Shown in pieces: positions 27,435-36,311 of a DNA stretch of 64,000 bases (the stretch's first letter is position 1; each line of letters opens with the position of its first letter). The DNA lies in assembly GCF_009649635.1 (NCBI RefSeq), contig NZ_WJII01000005.1, positions 1 to 64,000 of the forward strand, given 5' to 3'. Below the pieces are notes generated by a model. That model had not been told where the DNA came from and ran no database searches. It was given only the letters and a program-made list of their open reading frames with translations. Source of the stretch: Microbacterium sp. SYP-A9085 (GTDB lineage: Bacteria > Actinomycetota > Actinomycetes > Actinomycetales > Microbacteriaceae). Both the position numbers and the translations under genes were made by a program.

Positions 27435-28757
27435 ATGGACGATTCGATCGCCGGGCGGACCGCCGCGGAGATCGCCGGCAGCGTGCGGATGCTGCGCGAC
27501 CGCGGCGAGCTGCGCGCGGGCGAGCTGCTGCCCCCGGTGCGGGCGCTCGCGCAGCAGCTCGGCGTGAACCGCAACACCATCGTCGCCGCGTACCGGCAGC
27601 TGACGCAGGCCGGGGTCGTGGTCACCCGCGGCCGCGGCGGCACGCGCCTGGCCGATCCCGCCCCCGTCGCGCAGGAGGGCTACGCCCGGGACAGCGCGCT
27701 GCGGGATGTCGGCACCGGCAACCCGGATCCGCGCTGGATCCCGGACCCGTCCGCGGCGCTGGCGGCGATCGCGGGCCGGACGGTGCTGTACGGCGAGCCG
27801 GTGATCGATGCGGGCCTCGAACAGTGGGCGCACCCGTGGATGGCGCAGGATCTCGCGCCCGCGGACATCCGGCTCACCGTGACATCCGGCGCCGTGGACG
27901 CGGTCGAACGGCTCCTGAACCAGGCCCTGACCCGGGACGACGCGGTGGCGCTGGAGGATCCGTGCTGGCTGGCCGGCATCCAGACCGTGCGACTGGGCGG
28001 CTACCGCGCCGTGGCGGTGCCGACGGACGACGAGGGGATGACGGTCGAGGGACTGCGGGCCGCGCTCGACGAGGGGGTGCGCGCGGTGATCTGCACGCCA
28101 CGCGCCCAGAACCCGACGGGGGCGAGCCTGTCCGCGGCGCGCGCCGTGGCGCTGCGCGAGCTGCTGCGCGCGCATCCGTACGTCCTGGTCATCGAGGACG
28201 ACCACTTCTCGCTGCTGTCCCAGCAGCCGTTCCACAGCATCGTCGGTCCGGAGCACCGGCGCTTCGCGCTCGTGCGATCGGTGTCGAAGTTCCTCGGCCC
28301 GGACATGTGCCTGGCGGTGACGGCGTCCGATCCCGACACCGCGCAGCGGCTCGCGCTGCGGCTGAGCCCGGGCACCACGTGGGTCAGCCACCTGCTGCAG
28401 CGGCTCGCGCATGCGCTGTTGGCGGATCCCGCCGTCCGCGACCGGATCGCGGATGCCGGCGTCCACTACGCGCAGCGCAACGCGGCGTTCGCGGCGCGAC
28501 TGGCCGACGCGGGGCTGCCGGCCTCCGCCGGCGACGGCCTGAACGTGTGGGTGGCGCTGCCGGTGGCGGCGCGGCGCGCGGCGGATCAGCTGAGGCGGCG
28601 CGGCTGGCTCGCCCGCAGCGGCGACGAGTTCGGCCTCGACGAGCCGGCCTCGCGGCACCTGCGCCTGACCGTCCACGACCTCGACGATCCGGACGCCGCG
28701 CAGCTGGCGGCCGCGCTCGCCGCCTCGGTGAGGGCCGTCGACGCCGAGATGGGATGA
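27435..28757 (+). CDS. pdxR: MocR-family transcriptional regulator PdxR
   Basis: A 440-residue fusion of a GntR-type winged helix (about 1-70: [30 protein letters not shown] region) and an aminotransferase-like domain. The PLP-binding region is preserved: [13 protein letters not shown], the Asp region [12 protein letters not shown], and the Lys in [15 protein letters not shown]. Members sense PLP and control pdxST. Divergent from pdxS and followed by pdxY after 7 bp, it is almost certainly the B6 regulator here. The start has no Shine-Dalgarno. Confidence 0.9.
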   Translation: MDDSIAGRTAAEIAGSVRMLRDRGELRAGELLPPVRALAQQLGVNRNTIVAAYRQLTQAGVVVTRGRGGTRLADPAPVAQEGYARDSALRDVGTGNPDPRWIPDPSAALAAIAGRTVLYGEPVIDAGLEQWAHPWMAQDLAPADIRLTVTSGAVDAVERLLNQALTRDDAVALEDPCWLAGIQTVRLGGYRAVAVPTDDEGMTVEGLRAALDEGVRAVICTPRAQNPTGASLSAARAVALRELLRAHPYVLVIEDDHFSLLSQQPFHSIVGPEHRRFALVRSVSKFLGPDMCLAVTASDPDTAQRLALRLSPGTTWVSHLLQRLAHALLADPAVRDRIADAGVHYAQRNAAFAARLADAGLPASAGDGLNVWVALPVAARRAADQLRRRGWLARSGDEFGLDEPASRHLRLTVHDLDDPDAAQLAAALAASVRAVDAEMG

Positions 28758-28764
28758 TCGACCG

Positions 28765-29616
28765 GTGAAGATCCTCTCCATCCAGTCCGCGGTGGCGCAT
28801 GGCCATGTGGGCAACTCGGCCGCCGTCTTCCCGCTGCAGCGCATCGGCGTCGAGGTGCTGCCGGTGTACACGGTCACGTTCTCGAACCACACCGGGTACG
28901 GCGCTTGGCGCGGGCCGATGATCAGCCCGGAGGACGTCCGCGAGGTGATCACCGGGATCGAGGAGCGCGGCATCCTCCCCGAGATCGACGTGGTCCTGTC
29001 CGGATACCAGGGCGGCGAGGGCATCGCCGACGTCATCATCGAGACCGTCGCGCGCGTGAAGGCGGCCAACCCCGACGCCGTATACGCCTGCGACCCGGTG
29101 ATGGGCAACGCGGCATCTGGCTGCTTCGTCGCGCCCGCGATCCCGGTCCTGCTGCGCGAGCGGGTCGTGCCGGTCGCCGACATCATCACGCCCAACCAGT
29201 TCGAGCTGGGGTTCCTCACCGGCACCGAGCCGGGCGACCTGCGATCCACGCTGGCCTCCGTCGATGCAGCGCGTGCGATGGGCCCGTCCACCGTCCTCGT
29301 GACGAGCGTGCAACGGCCCGACCGGCGGGAGGGCACCATCGAGATGCTGGCCGCCGACGACGACGACGCGTGGATCGTGCAGACCCCGCACCTGCCGCTG
29401 AAGGCCAACGGGTCCGGTGACGTGACCGCTGCGCTGTTCACCGCGCACTATCGTGCGACGGGGGACGCCGCGACCGCCCTCGCGCGCACGGCGTCCAGCG
29501 TGTTCGACCTGCTCGAGCGCACGCAGCTGTCCGGCCAGCGGGAGCTGCAGCTCGTCCAGTCGCAGGAGGCGTACGCGCACCCGCGCATGCAGTTCGAGGT
29601 CAGCCGGCTCCGCTGA
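28765..29616 (+). CDS. pdxY: Pyridoxal kinase (salvage)
   Basis: A 283-residue ribokinase-fold kinase that phosphorylates pyridoxal, pyridoxine or pyridoxamine. Motifs: the start [23 protein letters not shown], the substrate loop [37 protein letters not shown], and the anion-hole [14 protein letters not shown]. Start is a GTG at 28765, 7 bp after the pdxR stop, so the two are probably one transcript. With pdxST this gives both synthesis and salvage of vitamin B6. Confidence 0.93.
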   Translation: MKILSIQSAVAHGHVGNSAAVFPLQRIGVEVLPVYTVTFSNHTGYGAWRGPMISPEDVREVITGIEERGILPEIDVVLSGYQGGEGIADVIIETVARVKAANPDAVYACDPVMGNAASGCFVAPAIPVLLRERVVPVADIITPNQFELGFLTGTEPGDLRSTLASVDAARAMGPSTVLVTSVQRPDRREGTIEMLAADDDDAWIVQTPHLPLKANGSGDVTAALFTAHYRATGDAATALARTASSVFDLLERTQLSGQRELQLVQSQEAYAHPRMQFEVSRLR

Positions 29617-29738
29617 CGCGCCGAGCGCGTTCAGCTCGCAGGGCAAACCGCGCCGCGGGCCGCGACACGCCGCGCGACACGCCGTGCGCCGGCAGATAGT
29701 CCTGCGAATTGGACGCCGGGCTCAGGCGGCGCGGCGCC

Positions 29739-30290
29739 TCACCAGGCGTCGGCGACGGCGCGGCGCACGTCGCCGAGCAGCTGCGGCAGGGCCTTGGTCC
29801 GCGCGATGATCGGGAAGAAGTTCGCGTCGGTCTCCCAGCGCGGCACGACGTGCTGATGCAGGTGCTCGTCGACACCCGCGCCGGCCACGCGCCCCTGGTT
29901 CATGCCGATGTTGAACCCGTCGCAGCGGGAGACATCCCGCAGCACCCGCATCGCGTGCTGGGTGAGGATGCCGATCTCCTCGACCTCCTCGGCCGTGGCC
30001 TCGTCGTAGGTGGCGACATGACGGTACGGGCACACGAGCAGGTGGCCGGAATTGTATGGGAACAGGTTCAGCAGCACGAACGCGGTGCGGCCTCGGTGCA
30101 CGATGAGGCCGTCCTCGTCGCTCTTGTGCGGCGCGGCGCAGAACGGGCACGCCGCACGCATGGCATCCGCGCCCGCCTGGATGTACGCCATCCGGTGCGG
30201 CGTCCACAGCCGCTGAAACCCGTCCGGCACCCCCGGCAGGTCGCTCTCGGCGACAAGGCCCGGGATGTCGTCGGTCGTGGCATCCGTCAC
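29739..30290 (-). CDS. HIT-family (histidine triad) protein
   Basis: A 183-residue HIT hydrolase. [19 protein letters not shown] is the N-terminal CxxC-like segment and [13 protein letters not shown] is the His-triad motif (HxHxH), preceded by GFNIGMNQG. Family members hydrolyse nucleotide phosphoramidates or dinucleotides (Ap4A phosphorylase-like). The GTG at 30290 overlaps the thrS stop as GTGA. The 122 bp downstream, shared with pdxY, shows nothing beyond short GC repeats. Confidence 0.9.
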   Translation of the reverse strand: MTDATTDDIPGLVAESDLPGVPDGFQRLWTPHRMAYIQAGADAMRAACPFCAAPHKSDEDGLIVHRGRTAFVLLNLFPYNSGHLLVCPYRHVATYDEATAEEVEEIGILTQHAMRVLRDVSRCDGFNIGMNQGRVAGAGVDEHLHQHVVPRWETDANFFPIIARTKALPQLLGDVRRAVADAW

Positions 30291-32296
30291 GGCAGGTCCT
30301 TGGCGGTGTTCACCAGAGCCCGCGTGTCGATCGCCGTGCGGATCAGCCGAACCGCCTCGTCGACCGGCACGCCGTTGCGCTGGGAGCCGTCGCGGAAGCG
30401 GAACGACACGGCGCCGTCGGCGCGGTCCTGCTCGCCGGCGATCAGCTGGAACGGCACCTTCTGCGTGGTGTGGGTGCGGATCTTCTTCTGCATGCGGTCG
30501 TCGCTGTGGTCGACCTCGGCGCGCACCCCTTCGGCCTTCAGCCGGGCGATCACGTCGTCGAGGTACGCCTCGTATTCGGCGGCGACCGGGATGCCGACGA
30601 CCTGCACCGGCGAGAGCCAGGCGGGGAACGCGCCGGCGTAGTGCTCGAGCAGGATCGCGAAGAACCGCTCGATCGACCCGAAGAGAGCGCGGTGGATCAT
30701 GATCGGCCGGTGCTTCTCGCCGTCCTGGCCGGTGTACTCCAGGCCGAACCGCTCCGGCAGGTTCGGGTCGACCTGCACCGTGGACAGCTGCCAGACGCGG
30801 CCGATGGCGTCGGTGGTCTTCAGGTCGATCTTCGGCCCGTAGAACGCGGCTTCGCCGGGCACCTCGGTCAGCTTCAGGCCGCTGGCCACGGCGACGTTGC
30901 GCAGCGCATTCGTGGAGTAGTCCCAGAACTCGTCCGACCCGATCCACTTGGACTTCTCGTCGTCGCGCATCGACAGCTCGAGCTCGAAGTCGGTCAGCCC
31001 GAAGTCCCGCAGCATCGAGATGACGAACTCGAGGACGTGGGTGGCCTCAGACTCCAGCTGCTCCGGGGTAACGAAAAGGTGCGAGTCGTCCTGCGTGAAC
31101 CCGCGCACCCGGGTCAGCCCATGCAGGGCACCGGAGAGCTCGTTGCGGTACACCGTGCCGTTCTCGGCCAGCCGCATGGGAAGGTCGCGATAGCTGCGCG
31201 CACGCTCCTTGTAGATGAGGATGTGCATCGGGCAGTTCATCGGCTTGAGGTAGTAGTCGTGCCCGGCCTTGACGAGATCCCCGTTCTCGTCGTGCTCCTC
31301 GTCCATCCGGATCGGCGGGAACATGCCCTCGCGGTACGTCACGAGGTGGTTCGACTGGAGGAAAAGGTCCTCCTTCGCGATGTGCGGCGTGTACACGTAG
31401 GTGTAGCCGGCCGCAATGTGCCGGCGGCGCGCGTGCTGCTCCATCTCCATCCGCACGACACCCCCCTTGGGGTGCCACACCGACAGGCCAGACCCGATCT
31501 CGTCGGGGAACGAGAACAGGTCGAGCTCGCGGCCCAGGCGCCGGTGGTCCCGCTTGGCGGCCTCCTCCAGCCGCTGCTGGTAGGCGCGCAGCTCGTCCTT
31601 GCTCGGCCACGCCGTGCCGTAGATGCGCTGCAGCTGCGGGTTCTTCTCGCTGCCGCGCCAGTACGCGCCGGCCACGCGGGACAGCGCCCAGCCGTTGCCG
31701 ATCAGGCGCGTGCTGGGCAGGTGCGGCCCGCGGCACAGGTCCTTCCATACCGTCGTCCCGTCGCGGTCCACGTTGTCGTAGATCGTCAGCTCACCGGCGC
31801 CGACCTCGACGCTGGCGCCCTCGGTCTTGGCCGCGCCGCCGCCCTTGAGGTCGATCAGCTCGAGCTTGAACGGCTCGTCGGCGAGCTCGGCCCGTGCCTC
31901 CTCGTCGGAGACCGGCCGGCGGACGAACCGCTGGCCCTCCCGGACGATGCGCTGCATCTCCTTGTCGATGGCCTTCAGGTCGTCCGGGGTGAACGGCTCC
32001 GTGGTGCCGAAGTCGTAGTAGAACCCGTCGGTGATCGGCGGGCCGATGCCCAGATTCGTCTGCGGCCGGATCCGCTGCACGGCCTGAGCGAGCACGTGCG
32101 CGGTCGAGTGGCGAAGGATGCTCAGACCGTCCGGGCTGTCGACAGTGACCGGTTCGACGGTGTCCGTGGATGCCACGGTCGTGGCGAGGTCCTTCAGTTC
32201 GCCGTTCACGCGCAGCGCCACGATGCTGCGGTCGGGGAAAAGGGCGAAGCCGTCGGCGGGATAGTTCACGTCAGACGGGATGACGGTGTCAGTCAC
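30287..32296 (-). CDS. thrS: Threonine-tRNA ligase
   Basis: A 669-residue class II synthetase. It has the N-terminal TGS-like domain, the editing domain with [12 protein letters not shown] and [11 protein letters not shown], then the catalytic core: [14 protein letters not shown] (zinc Cys), motif 2 [14 protein letters not shown], motif 3 [19 protein letters not shown], and the anticodon-binding C-terminus. GTG start at 32296 with TGGAG upstream. A 161-bp leader contains a hairpin and a small ORF, listed separately. Confidence 0.98.
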   Translation of the reverse strand: MTDTVIPSDVNYPADGFALFPDRSIVALRVNGELKDLATTVASTDTVEPVTVDSPDGLSILRHSTAHVLAQAVQRIRPQTNLGIGPPITDGFYYDFGTTEPFTPDDLKAIDKEMQRIVREGQRFVRRPVSDEEARAELADEPFKLELIDLKGGGAAKTEGASVEVGAGELTIYDNVDRDGTTVWKDLCRGPHLPSTRLIGNGWALSRVAGAYWRGSEKNPQLQRIYGTAWPSKDELRAYQQRLEEAAKRDHRRLGRELDLFSFPDEIGSGLSVWHPKGGVVRMEMEQHARRRHIAAGYTYVYTPHIAKEDLFLQSNHLVTYREGMFPPIRMDEEHDENGDLVKAGHDYYLKPMNCPMHILIYKERARSYRDLPMRLAENGTVYRNELSGALHGLTRVRGFTQDDSHLFVTPEQLESEATHVLEFVISMLRDFGLTDFELELSMRDDEKSKWIGSDEFWDYSTNALRNVAVASGLKLTEVPGEAAFYGPKIDLKTTDAIGRVWQLSTVQVDPNLPERFGLEYTGQDGEKHRPIMIHRALFGSIERFFAILLEHYAGAFPAWLSPVQVVGIPVAAEYEAYLDDVIARLKAEGVRAEVDHSDDRMQKKIRTHTTQKVPFQLIAGEQDRADGAVSFRFRDGSQRNGVPVDEAVRLIRTAIDTRALVNTAKDLP

Positions 32297-32349
32297 AGGC
32301 GAAACTCCAGGGTGCTCGGATGGCTCGGCGACGGGGGCGCAGAGGCGCG

Positions 32350-32426
32350 GAACGCTCTCGCGCCTAGAGCGTTCGACGGCCGCACACCGCGACGGCGACG
32401 ATCCGGGTCCACCCGCGAAGCTCCAT
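32350..32426 (-). promoter_or_regulatory. Candidate thrS leader: short ORF plus hairpin
   Basis: Upstream of thrS on the minus strand, an ATG at 32426 opens a 20-codon ORF ending with TAG at 32364-32366. That stop lies at the apex of a perfect 9-bp hairpin (GAACGCTCT at 32350-32358 with 32366-32374, 7-base loop). The hairpin is about 54 nt before the thrS GTG. Thr codons in the ORF are only two and there is no U-run, so classical attenuation is not supported. No T-box motif is visible. Confidence 0.3.
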
Positions 32427-32457
32427 GTCCCGAGTCTAGTCGCGCGGTCCGGAGCCC

Positions 32458-32967
32458 TCAGGCGACGGTGAGGTCGACCTGGATCTCGGCGGCCAGCTGC
32501 TCGAGCTCGGCGACCGCGGCGGCGATGTCTGCGCCGGCGGCCGCGTGCGCGGTGACGGTGGCCTCGAACAGCTCACCGCCGGCCATCGGCGTCGCTGTGG
32601 TCCGGCTCGTGAGCCGGTCTATAGTCAGGCCGCGACCGACGAGGGCGTGCGTGATGTCGCGGACGATGCCGGGGCGGTCGTTGCCGAGCACCGTGAACGT
32701 GACGTGCTCCGCGGGTGCGACGGCGGACGTCTCGACACCGGGGTACTCGGTGACCGTGAGGAGGCCCGCGAGGTCTCCGAGTGCCCCGGTGAGCGCGGCT
32801 CTCTGCGCGTCGGGCACTTCGACGAGCACGACGCCCGCGAACGTGCCCGCAAGTTCGGCGAGCTCGCTGCGCTCCCAGTTGCCGCCGTGCGCGGCGATGA
32901 CATCCGCGAGGGCCTGCACGAGCCCGGCCCGGTCGGAGCCGGCGACGGTGAGCACGAGGTGGGCCAT
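32458..32967 (-). CDS. ACT-domain protein (GcvR-like)
   Basis: A 169-residue protein with two tandem ACT domains: the first begins [29 protein letters not shown], split around residue 20, and the second [26 protein letters not shown]. This layout is that of glycine-cleavage-repressor-like ACT proteins. No DNA-binding domain is present, so it probably senses a small ligand or binds a partner. It lies between thrS and an acyltransferase and has its own ATG at 32967. Confidence 0.82.
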   Translation of the reverse strand: MAHLVLTVAGSDRAGLVQALADVIAAHGGNWERSELAELAGTFAGVVLVEVPDAQRAALTGALGDLAGLLTVTEYPGVETSAVAPAEHVTFTVLGNDRPGIVRDITHALVGRGLTIDRLTSRTTATPMAGGELFEATVTAHAAAGADIAAAVAELEQLAAEIQVDLTVA

Positions 32968-33007
32968 GCGCTGAGCCTACCGCCCGCAGTCTGCGCAGCG
33001 AAGGGTG

Positions 33008-34204
33008 TCAGCGCATGCCCGCGTGGGCCGGTTCGCGCTCGTCGATGCGCTCATGCTCCCGTTGTTCACCGTGCGCATTCTGCACGGGATCGCCGCCGGG
33101 CTGCGCGACCCACGTCGCGCGTGCGCGCACGCGCCGCGCCAACGTGTGCGCGGGGCGCTCGGCGATCAGCCAGAACACCCATGCCACCGCGACGGCCAGG
33201 GGCACCGCGGTGAGGAGAGTCCACGGCATCGCGTCGGTGACGTTCGCCATGAGGATCACAATCGGCTCGTGGACCAGATAGAGGCTGAACGAGACGGCGC
33301 CGAGCCACGCCACCGGCCGCCAGGTGAGCACGCGGCGCAGGGTCGTGCAGTGCACGGCCGCTATCACCAGGATGCCGGCTCCGATCACGATCGGGGCCTG
33401 GGCGATGGTGACCGCGGCGGCATGGCCGAGCAGCCCCACCAGCTCCCAGTGCATGCTGAGCAGGACCGCCGCCAGCAGCAGCATCCCGGCCCACACGAAC
33501 GCGCCGCCGCGGCGGGTCATCCGCCGCACGACGGCGCCGATGCGGTCCCACTCGCCCTCGATCGCCACGCCGACGCCGAAGACCGGCAGGTACTGCAGCG
33601 CGGCGACGTCCTGGCTGGCGCCGACCGCGGACAGCGCTATGCAGGCGACGCCCAGCACCCACGCGGGGATCAGCCGGGCCGCGTAGGCGGCGACCGGCAG
33701 CAGCAGCGAGAAGATGATCTCCCAGCGCAGCGTCCACAGCGGGGAGACCACACCGGAGGTCCCACCGAGCAGGGTGATGTCCTGCACGATGTCGTGGAAC
33801 GGGTAGCCCGCGTCGCGGTCGAGCAGCCATGGGCTCGTGGTCGCACCGTCATGCGGCAGGAGGAGCACCGCGAACCCGAACGCGACAGCGCCGAGCACCG
33901 GTACGTACAGGCGCAGGATCCGCGACGGGAAGTACGAGAACCAGTCGAACGAGCGCGATCGCACGGCGCGGGCCAGCACGAACCCGGACAGCACGAAGAA
34001 CACGACGACGGCCTCCGCGCCGCCCCACACGAGGTGCAGCGGCGTGTAGACAAGGGCGATCCGCCATGGGGTCTCCTGCACATCGCCGCCGAAGTACGCG
34101 GCTGCAAGAGACGGTGAAACCAGCAGCGCGTGATGGACGACCACGACGAGCGCTGCGATGCCGCGGAGCCCGTCGAGAGCGGACAATCGATTCGCTACTG
34201 GCAT
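33008..34204 (-). CDS. Acyltransferase-3 family membrane protein
   Basis: About 398 residues with ten or so membrane helices. The family N-terminus SALDGLRGIAALVVVVHH carries the conserved His, and FFVLSGFVLARAVRSRSFDWF with RILRLYVPV matches acyltransferase 3. Such enzymes O-acetylate sugars or lipids at the envelope. The ATG at 34204 is chosen because it places the family motif at the N-terminus, although GAGGGG abuts it; an ATG at 34246 is possible. The soluble C-terminal tail is rich in Glu, Arg and His. Confidence 0.85.
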   Translation of the reverse strand: MPVANRLSALDGLRGIAALVVVVHHALLVSPSLAAAYFGGDVQETPWRIALVYTPLHLVWGGAEAVVVFFVLSGFVLARAVRSRSFDWFSYFPSRILRLYVPVLGAVAFGFAVLLLPHDGATTSPWLLDRDAGYPFHDIVQDITLLGGTSGVVSPLWTLRWEIIFSLLLPVAAYAARLIPAWVLGVACIALSAVGASQDVAALQYLPVFGVGVAIEGEWDRIGAVVRRMTRRGGAFVWAGMLLLAAVLLSMHWELVGLLGHAAAVTIAQAPIVIGAGILVIAAVHCTTLRRVLTWRPVAWLGAVSFSLYLVHEPIVILMANVTDAMPWTLLTAVPLAVAVAWVFWLIAERPAHTLARRVRARATWVAQPGGDPVQNAHGEQREHERIDEREPAHAGMR

Positions 34205-34297
34205 CCCCTCGACGTTACGAACCCGTGATGAAGGATTCCTGGACATCCGGCGGTTGTGAGAGGAGTCTCATCGCCCTGGGCGGCACCGGATACGACG

Positions 34298-34321
34298 AAA
34301 CCCCCGGTCACCCGGGGGTTT
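34298..34321 (-). terminator. Terminator of the tRNA cluster
   Basis: AAACCCCCGG at 34298-34307 pairs perfectly with 34312-34321 across a TCAC loop. It lies 6 bp beyond the 3' end of tRNA-Val(GAC) on the minus strand. The stem is symmetrical and ends in TTT, so it may also stop plus-strand transcription. Confidence 0.85.
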
Positions 34322-34326
34322 CTGTG

Positions 34327-34401
34327 TGGTGGGCGATACTGGGATCGAACCAGTGACCTCTTCCGTGTCAGGGAAGCGCGCTACCGCTGCGCCAATCGCC
34401 C
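34327..34401 (-). tRNA. tRNA-Val (anticodon GAC)
   Basis: The minus strand folds as a full cloverleaf: 7-bp acceptor GGGCGAT with ATCGCCC, D-arm TGGCGCAGCGGTAGCG, anticodon stem CTTCC/GGAAG around loop CTGACAC (GAC anticodon), and T-arm with GGTTCGATCC. A CCA end is encoded (34327-34329) after discriminator A. It is the last of three tRNAs on this strand. Confidence 0.95.
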
Positions 34402-34431
34402 GAGTCATCCTCCGCCGGCCGGAACCGGGAG

Positions 34432-34505
34432 TGGAGGTGGCGACGGGACTCGAACCCGTGTGAACGGCTTTGCAGGCCGGTGCCTAGCCTCTCGGCCACG
34501 CCACC
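34432..34505 (-). tRNA. tRNA-Cys (anticodon GCA)
   Basis: Acceptor GGTGGCG pairs with CGCCACC. The anticodon loop CTGCAAA gives GCA, and the T-arm contains GGTTCGAGTCC. Discriminator U73 is the known tRNA-Cys identity element. CCA is encoded. Thirty bases separate it from tRNA-Val. Confidence 0.95.
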
Positions 34506-34555
34506 GCGTGGTTCGAACCCCACGGCGTGCTCCTCCTGAGAGGACCCCGCACTCG

Positions 34556-34628
34556 AGCGGATGACGAGACTCGAACTCGCGACCCTCACCTTGGCAAGGT
34601 GATGCGCTACCAACTGCGCTACATCCGC
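34556..34628 (-). tRNA. tRNA-Gly (anticodon GCC)
   Basis: Acceptor GCGGATG pairs with CATCCGC. The anticodon stem CACCT/AGGTG closes loop TGCCA within TTGCCAA, giving GCC. The T-arm has AGTTCGAGTC. No CCA is encoded. It is the first tRNA of the minus-strand trio. Confidence 0.95.
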
Positions 34629-34781
34629 ATTTCGCACTCCGGATCTCTCCGGCGCAGGTACGACTGTAGCCGATCACCGGCCCCGCGCAAAACCATGCGT
34701 CGCCCGCGCGTGTCCGGTGTGCGCGGTTCGGATCTGTCCCCGACATCCGGTACGATCGGTACTCGTCCCCCTGCGGGATCT

Positions 34782-34854
34782 GGGCGATTGGCGCAGTTGG
34801 TAGCGCGCTTCCTTCACACGGAAGAGGTCGTCGGTTCGAGTCCGGCATCGCCCA
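34782..34854 (+). tRNA. tRNA-Val (anticodon CAC)
   Basis: Plus-strand cloverleaf with acceptor GGGCGAT/ATCGCCC, D-arm TGGCGCAGTTGGTAGCG, anticodon stem CTTCC/GGAAG around TTCACAC (CAC), and T-arm GGTTCGAGTCC. Acceptor and anticodon stem are identical to the tRNA-Val(GAC) on the opposite strand 380 bp away. No CCA is encoded. Confidence 0.95.
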
Positions 34855-34905
34855 CCCAGATACCCCGGAATCACGCGGAATCCCGCAGTGCTCCCCCCGT
34901 GCGCC

Positions 34906-35253
34906 TCATCGGATCACCGCGCAGACGAGTGCGGCAACGGCCAGTACGAGAAACAGCAGCGGCGACGGCAGGCTGTTGTAGGCGTGCGCGCGCAGGTGCA
35001 CGCCTACCGCGACGACGAAGAACAGTACGAGACCGACTCCTGCGGCCACGCCGACAGTCGGAAAGCCCACCAGTCCCACCAGCAGTCCCGCCGCACCGGC
35101 GGCCTGGAGTGCGGCGAACACAGGGATGCGTGAGGGCGGCAGGTCGACGTCCCCGAGGTTGTCGGTCACGAACCGGGCGCGCGCGAACGTGGCGACCGCG
35201 ATCAGCGCGTTGGCGGCGATCGCGACGACAGTGATGGTGACGGGGATGATCAT
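34906..35253 (-). CDS. DoxX-like small membrane protein
   Basis: A 115-residue protein with four predicted membrane helices (IIPVTITVVAIAANALIAVA; IPVFAALQAAGAAGLLVGLVG; VGVAAGVGLVLFFVVAVGVHL; SPLLFLVLAVAALVCAVI). The pattern fits DoxX-like proteins. The ATG at 35253 follows GGAAGG by a normal distance. It is divergent from an ECF41 sigma factor gene and has an ECF41-type promoter, so it is the likely target gene. ECF41 partners are commonly DoxX, carboxymuconolactone decarboxylase or oxidoreductase proteins. Confidence 0.85.
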   Translation of the reverse strand: MIIPVTITVVAIAANALIAVATFARARFVTDNLGDVDLPPSRIPVFAALQAAGAAGLLVGLVGFPTVGVAAGVGLVLFFVVAVGVHLRAHAYNSLPSPLLFLVLAVAALVCAVIR

Positions 35254-35297
35254 GGTCTCGCCTTCCGGGGCAGCGCGGGCCGCTCCCCTGCATCCCT

Positions 35298-35324
35298 GAC
35301 GACGTAGCCTTGGCGAACGTGACA
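35298..35324 (-). promoter_or_regulatory. ECF41-type promoter of the DoxX-like gene
   Basis: On the minus strand TGTCACG (35324-35318), a 16-bp spacer and CGTC (35301-35298) match the published ECF41 promoter pattern TGTCACA-N16-CGTC at all but one base. The start site would be near 35291, giving about 38 nt of leader with the Shine-Dalgarno. A second CGTC lies three bases closer. Confidence 0.75.
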
Positions 35325-35333
35325 CCGCAACCG

Positions 35334-35360
35334 CCTCACACTTCCTGAGTGCGTTTCGTC
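35334..35360 (+). promoter_or_regulatory. ECF41-type autoregulatory promoter of the sigma gene
   Basis: On the plus strand CCTCACA (35334-35340), a 16-bp spacer and CGTC (35357-35360) match the ECF41 pattern at 5 of 7 bases in the -35 and all 4 in the -10. The leader to the ATG at 35399 would be about 32 nt. This suggests the sigma factor transcribes its own gene. Confidence 0.6.
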
Positions 35361-35398
35361 ATCTCATTGATGGATGCCACCCTCAGAGGAGGTTGCCG

Positions 35399-36286
35399 AT
35401 GGGCCCGACCCCCGCCGATCACCGCCTCCTGATGAACGTCGCGTATCGCCTCCTCGGGTCGGTATCCGAGGCGGAGGACGCGGTGCAGGACGGGTATGAG
35501 CGCTGGTACGCGCTGCCCGACGGCCGCCGCGACGGCATAGCGTCGCCGACGGCGTGGCTCGTGACCGTCACCACGCGGATCTGCCTCGACACTCTGCGTT
35601 CGGCGCGCGTGCGACGGGAGCGGTATGTCGGGCAATGGCTGCCCGAGCCCGTTCCGGATGCCGCCCACTGGACGAGCCAGCAGCCGTCCTCCCGGGCGGC
35701 GGACCCGGCCGACCGCGTGTCCCTCGACGAGTCGCTGAGCATGGCGCTTCTGGTCGTCCTGGAGGCAATGACGCCGCCGGAGCGGGTCGCGTTCGTCCTC
35801 CACGACGTCTTCCGGTACACGTTCGCCGAGGTCGGTGAGATCGTCGGCCGATCACCTCAGGCATGCCGGCAGCTCGCGGCGTCGGCGCGCCGCCGGGTCC
35901 GCGATGCGCGCGGCAGGAGCGTCCCGGCGCAGGAGCACGAGCACGTCGTGACCGCCTTCCACGCCGCACTGGAGACCGGCGATCTCGACGGGCTCGTCGC
36001 CCTCCTCGACCCCGCGGCCCGTGCCATCCCCGACGGCGGCGGACGCGTCGCCGCGGCGCTGGATCCCATCGAGGGAGCGGAGCAGATTGCGCAGTACCTG
36101 CTCGGGCTCTATCGACGCCAGCCCGATCTGCGCTTTCACCTGGCCACCGTAAACGGGCAACGGGGACTGGTCGCCCGTGACGGCGCGGGCGCCGCCCTCG
36201 CCATCGCCGCGGTCGCGGTCGAGCACGGACTCATCCAGCGGCTGTGGGTGACCCGCAACCCCGACAAGCTGGCCGGCTGGTCCTGA
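35399..36286 (+). CDS. ECF41-family RNA polymerase sigma factor (SigJ-like)
   Basis: A 295-residue sigma factor. Sigma-2 (ADHRLLMNVAYRLLGSVSEAEDAVQD; WLVTVTTRICLDTLRSARVRRE) and sigma-4 (ERVAFVLHDVFRYTFAEVGEIVGRSPQACRQLAASARRRV) are followed by a SnoaL-like domain (about 175-295) ending NPDKLAGWS. This fused C-terminal domain defines ECF41, where it replaces an anti-sigma factor and tunes activity. Start at 35399 with AGAGGAGG at 35386-35392; a TTG six bases earlier is less likely. Divergent from its probable target, the DoxX-like gene. Confidence 0.92.
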   Translation: MGPTPADHRLLMNVAYRLLGSVSEAEDAVQDGYERWYALPDGRRDGIASPTAWLVTVTTRICLDTLRSARVRRERYVGQWLPEPVPDAAHWTSQQPSSRAADPADRVSLDESLSMALLVVLEAMTPPERVAFVLHDVFRYTFAEVGEIVGRSPQACRQLAASARRRVRDARGRSVPAQEHEHVVTAFHAALETGDLDGLVALLDPAARAIPDGGGRVAAALDPIEGAEQIAQYLLGLYRRQPDLRFHLATVNGQRGLVARDGAGAALAIAAVAVEHGLIQRLWVTRNPDKLAGWS

Positions 36287-36311
36287 CAAACAGCGCCGCC
36301 CGCGGTGCCGG

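Noticed and set aside
32297..32457. T-box riboswitch upstream of thrS
   Set aside because: No T-box core or specifier-loop features are seen, only one short hairpin and a small ORF.
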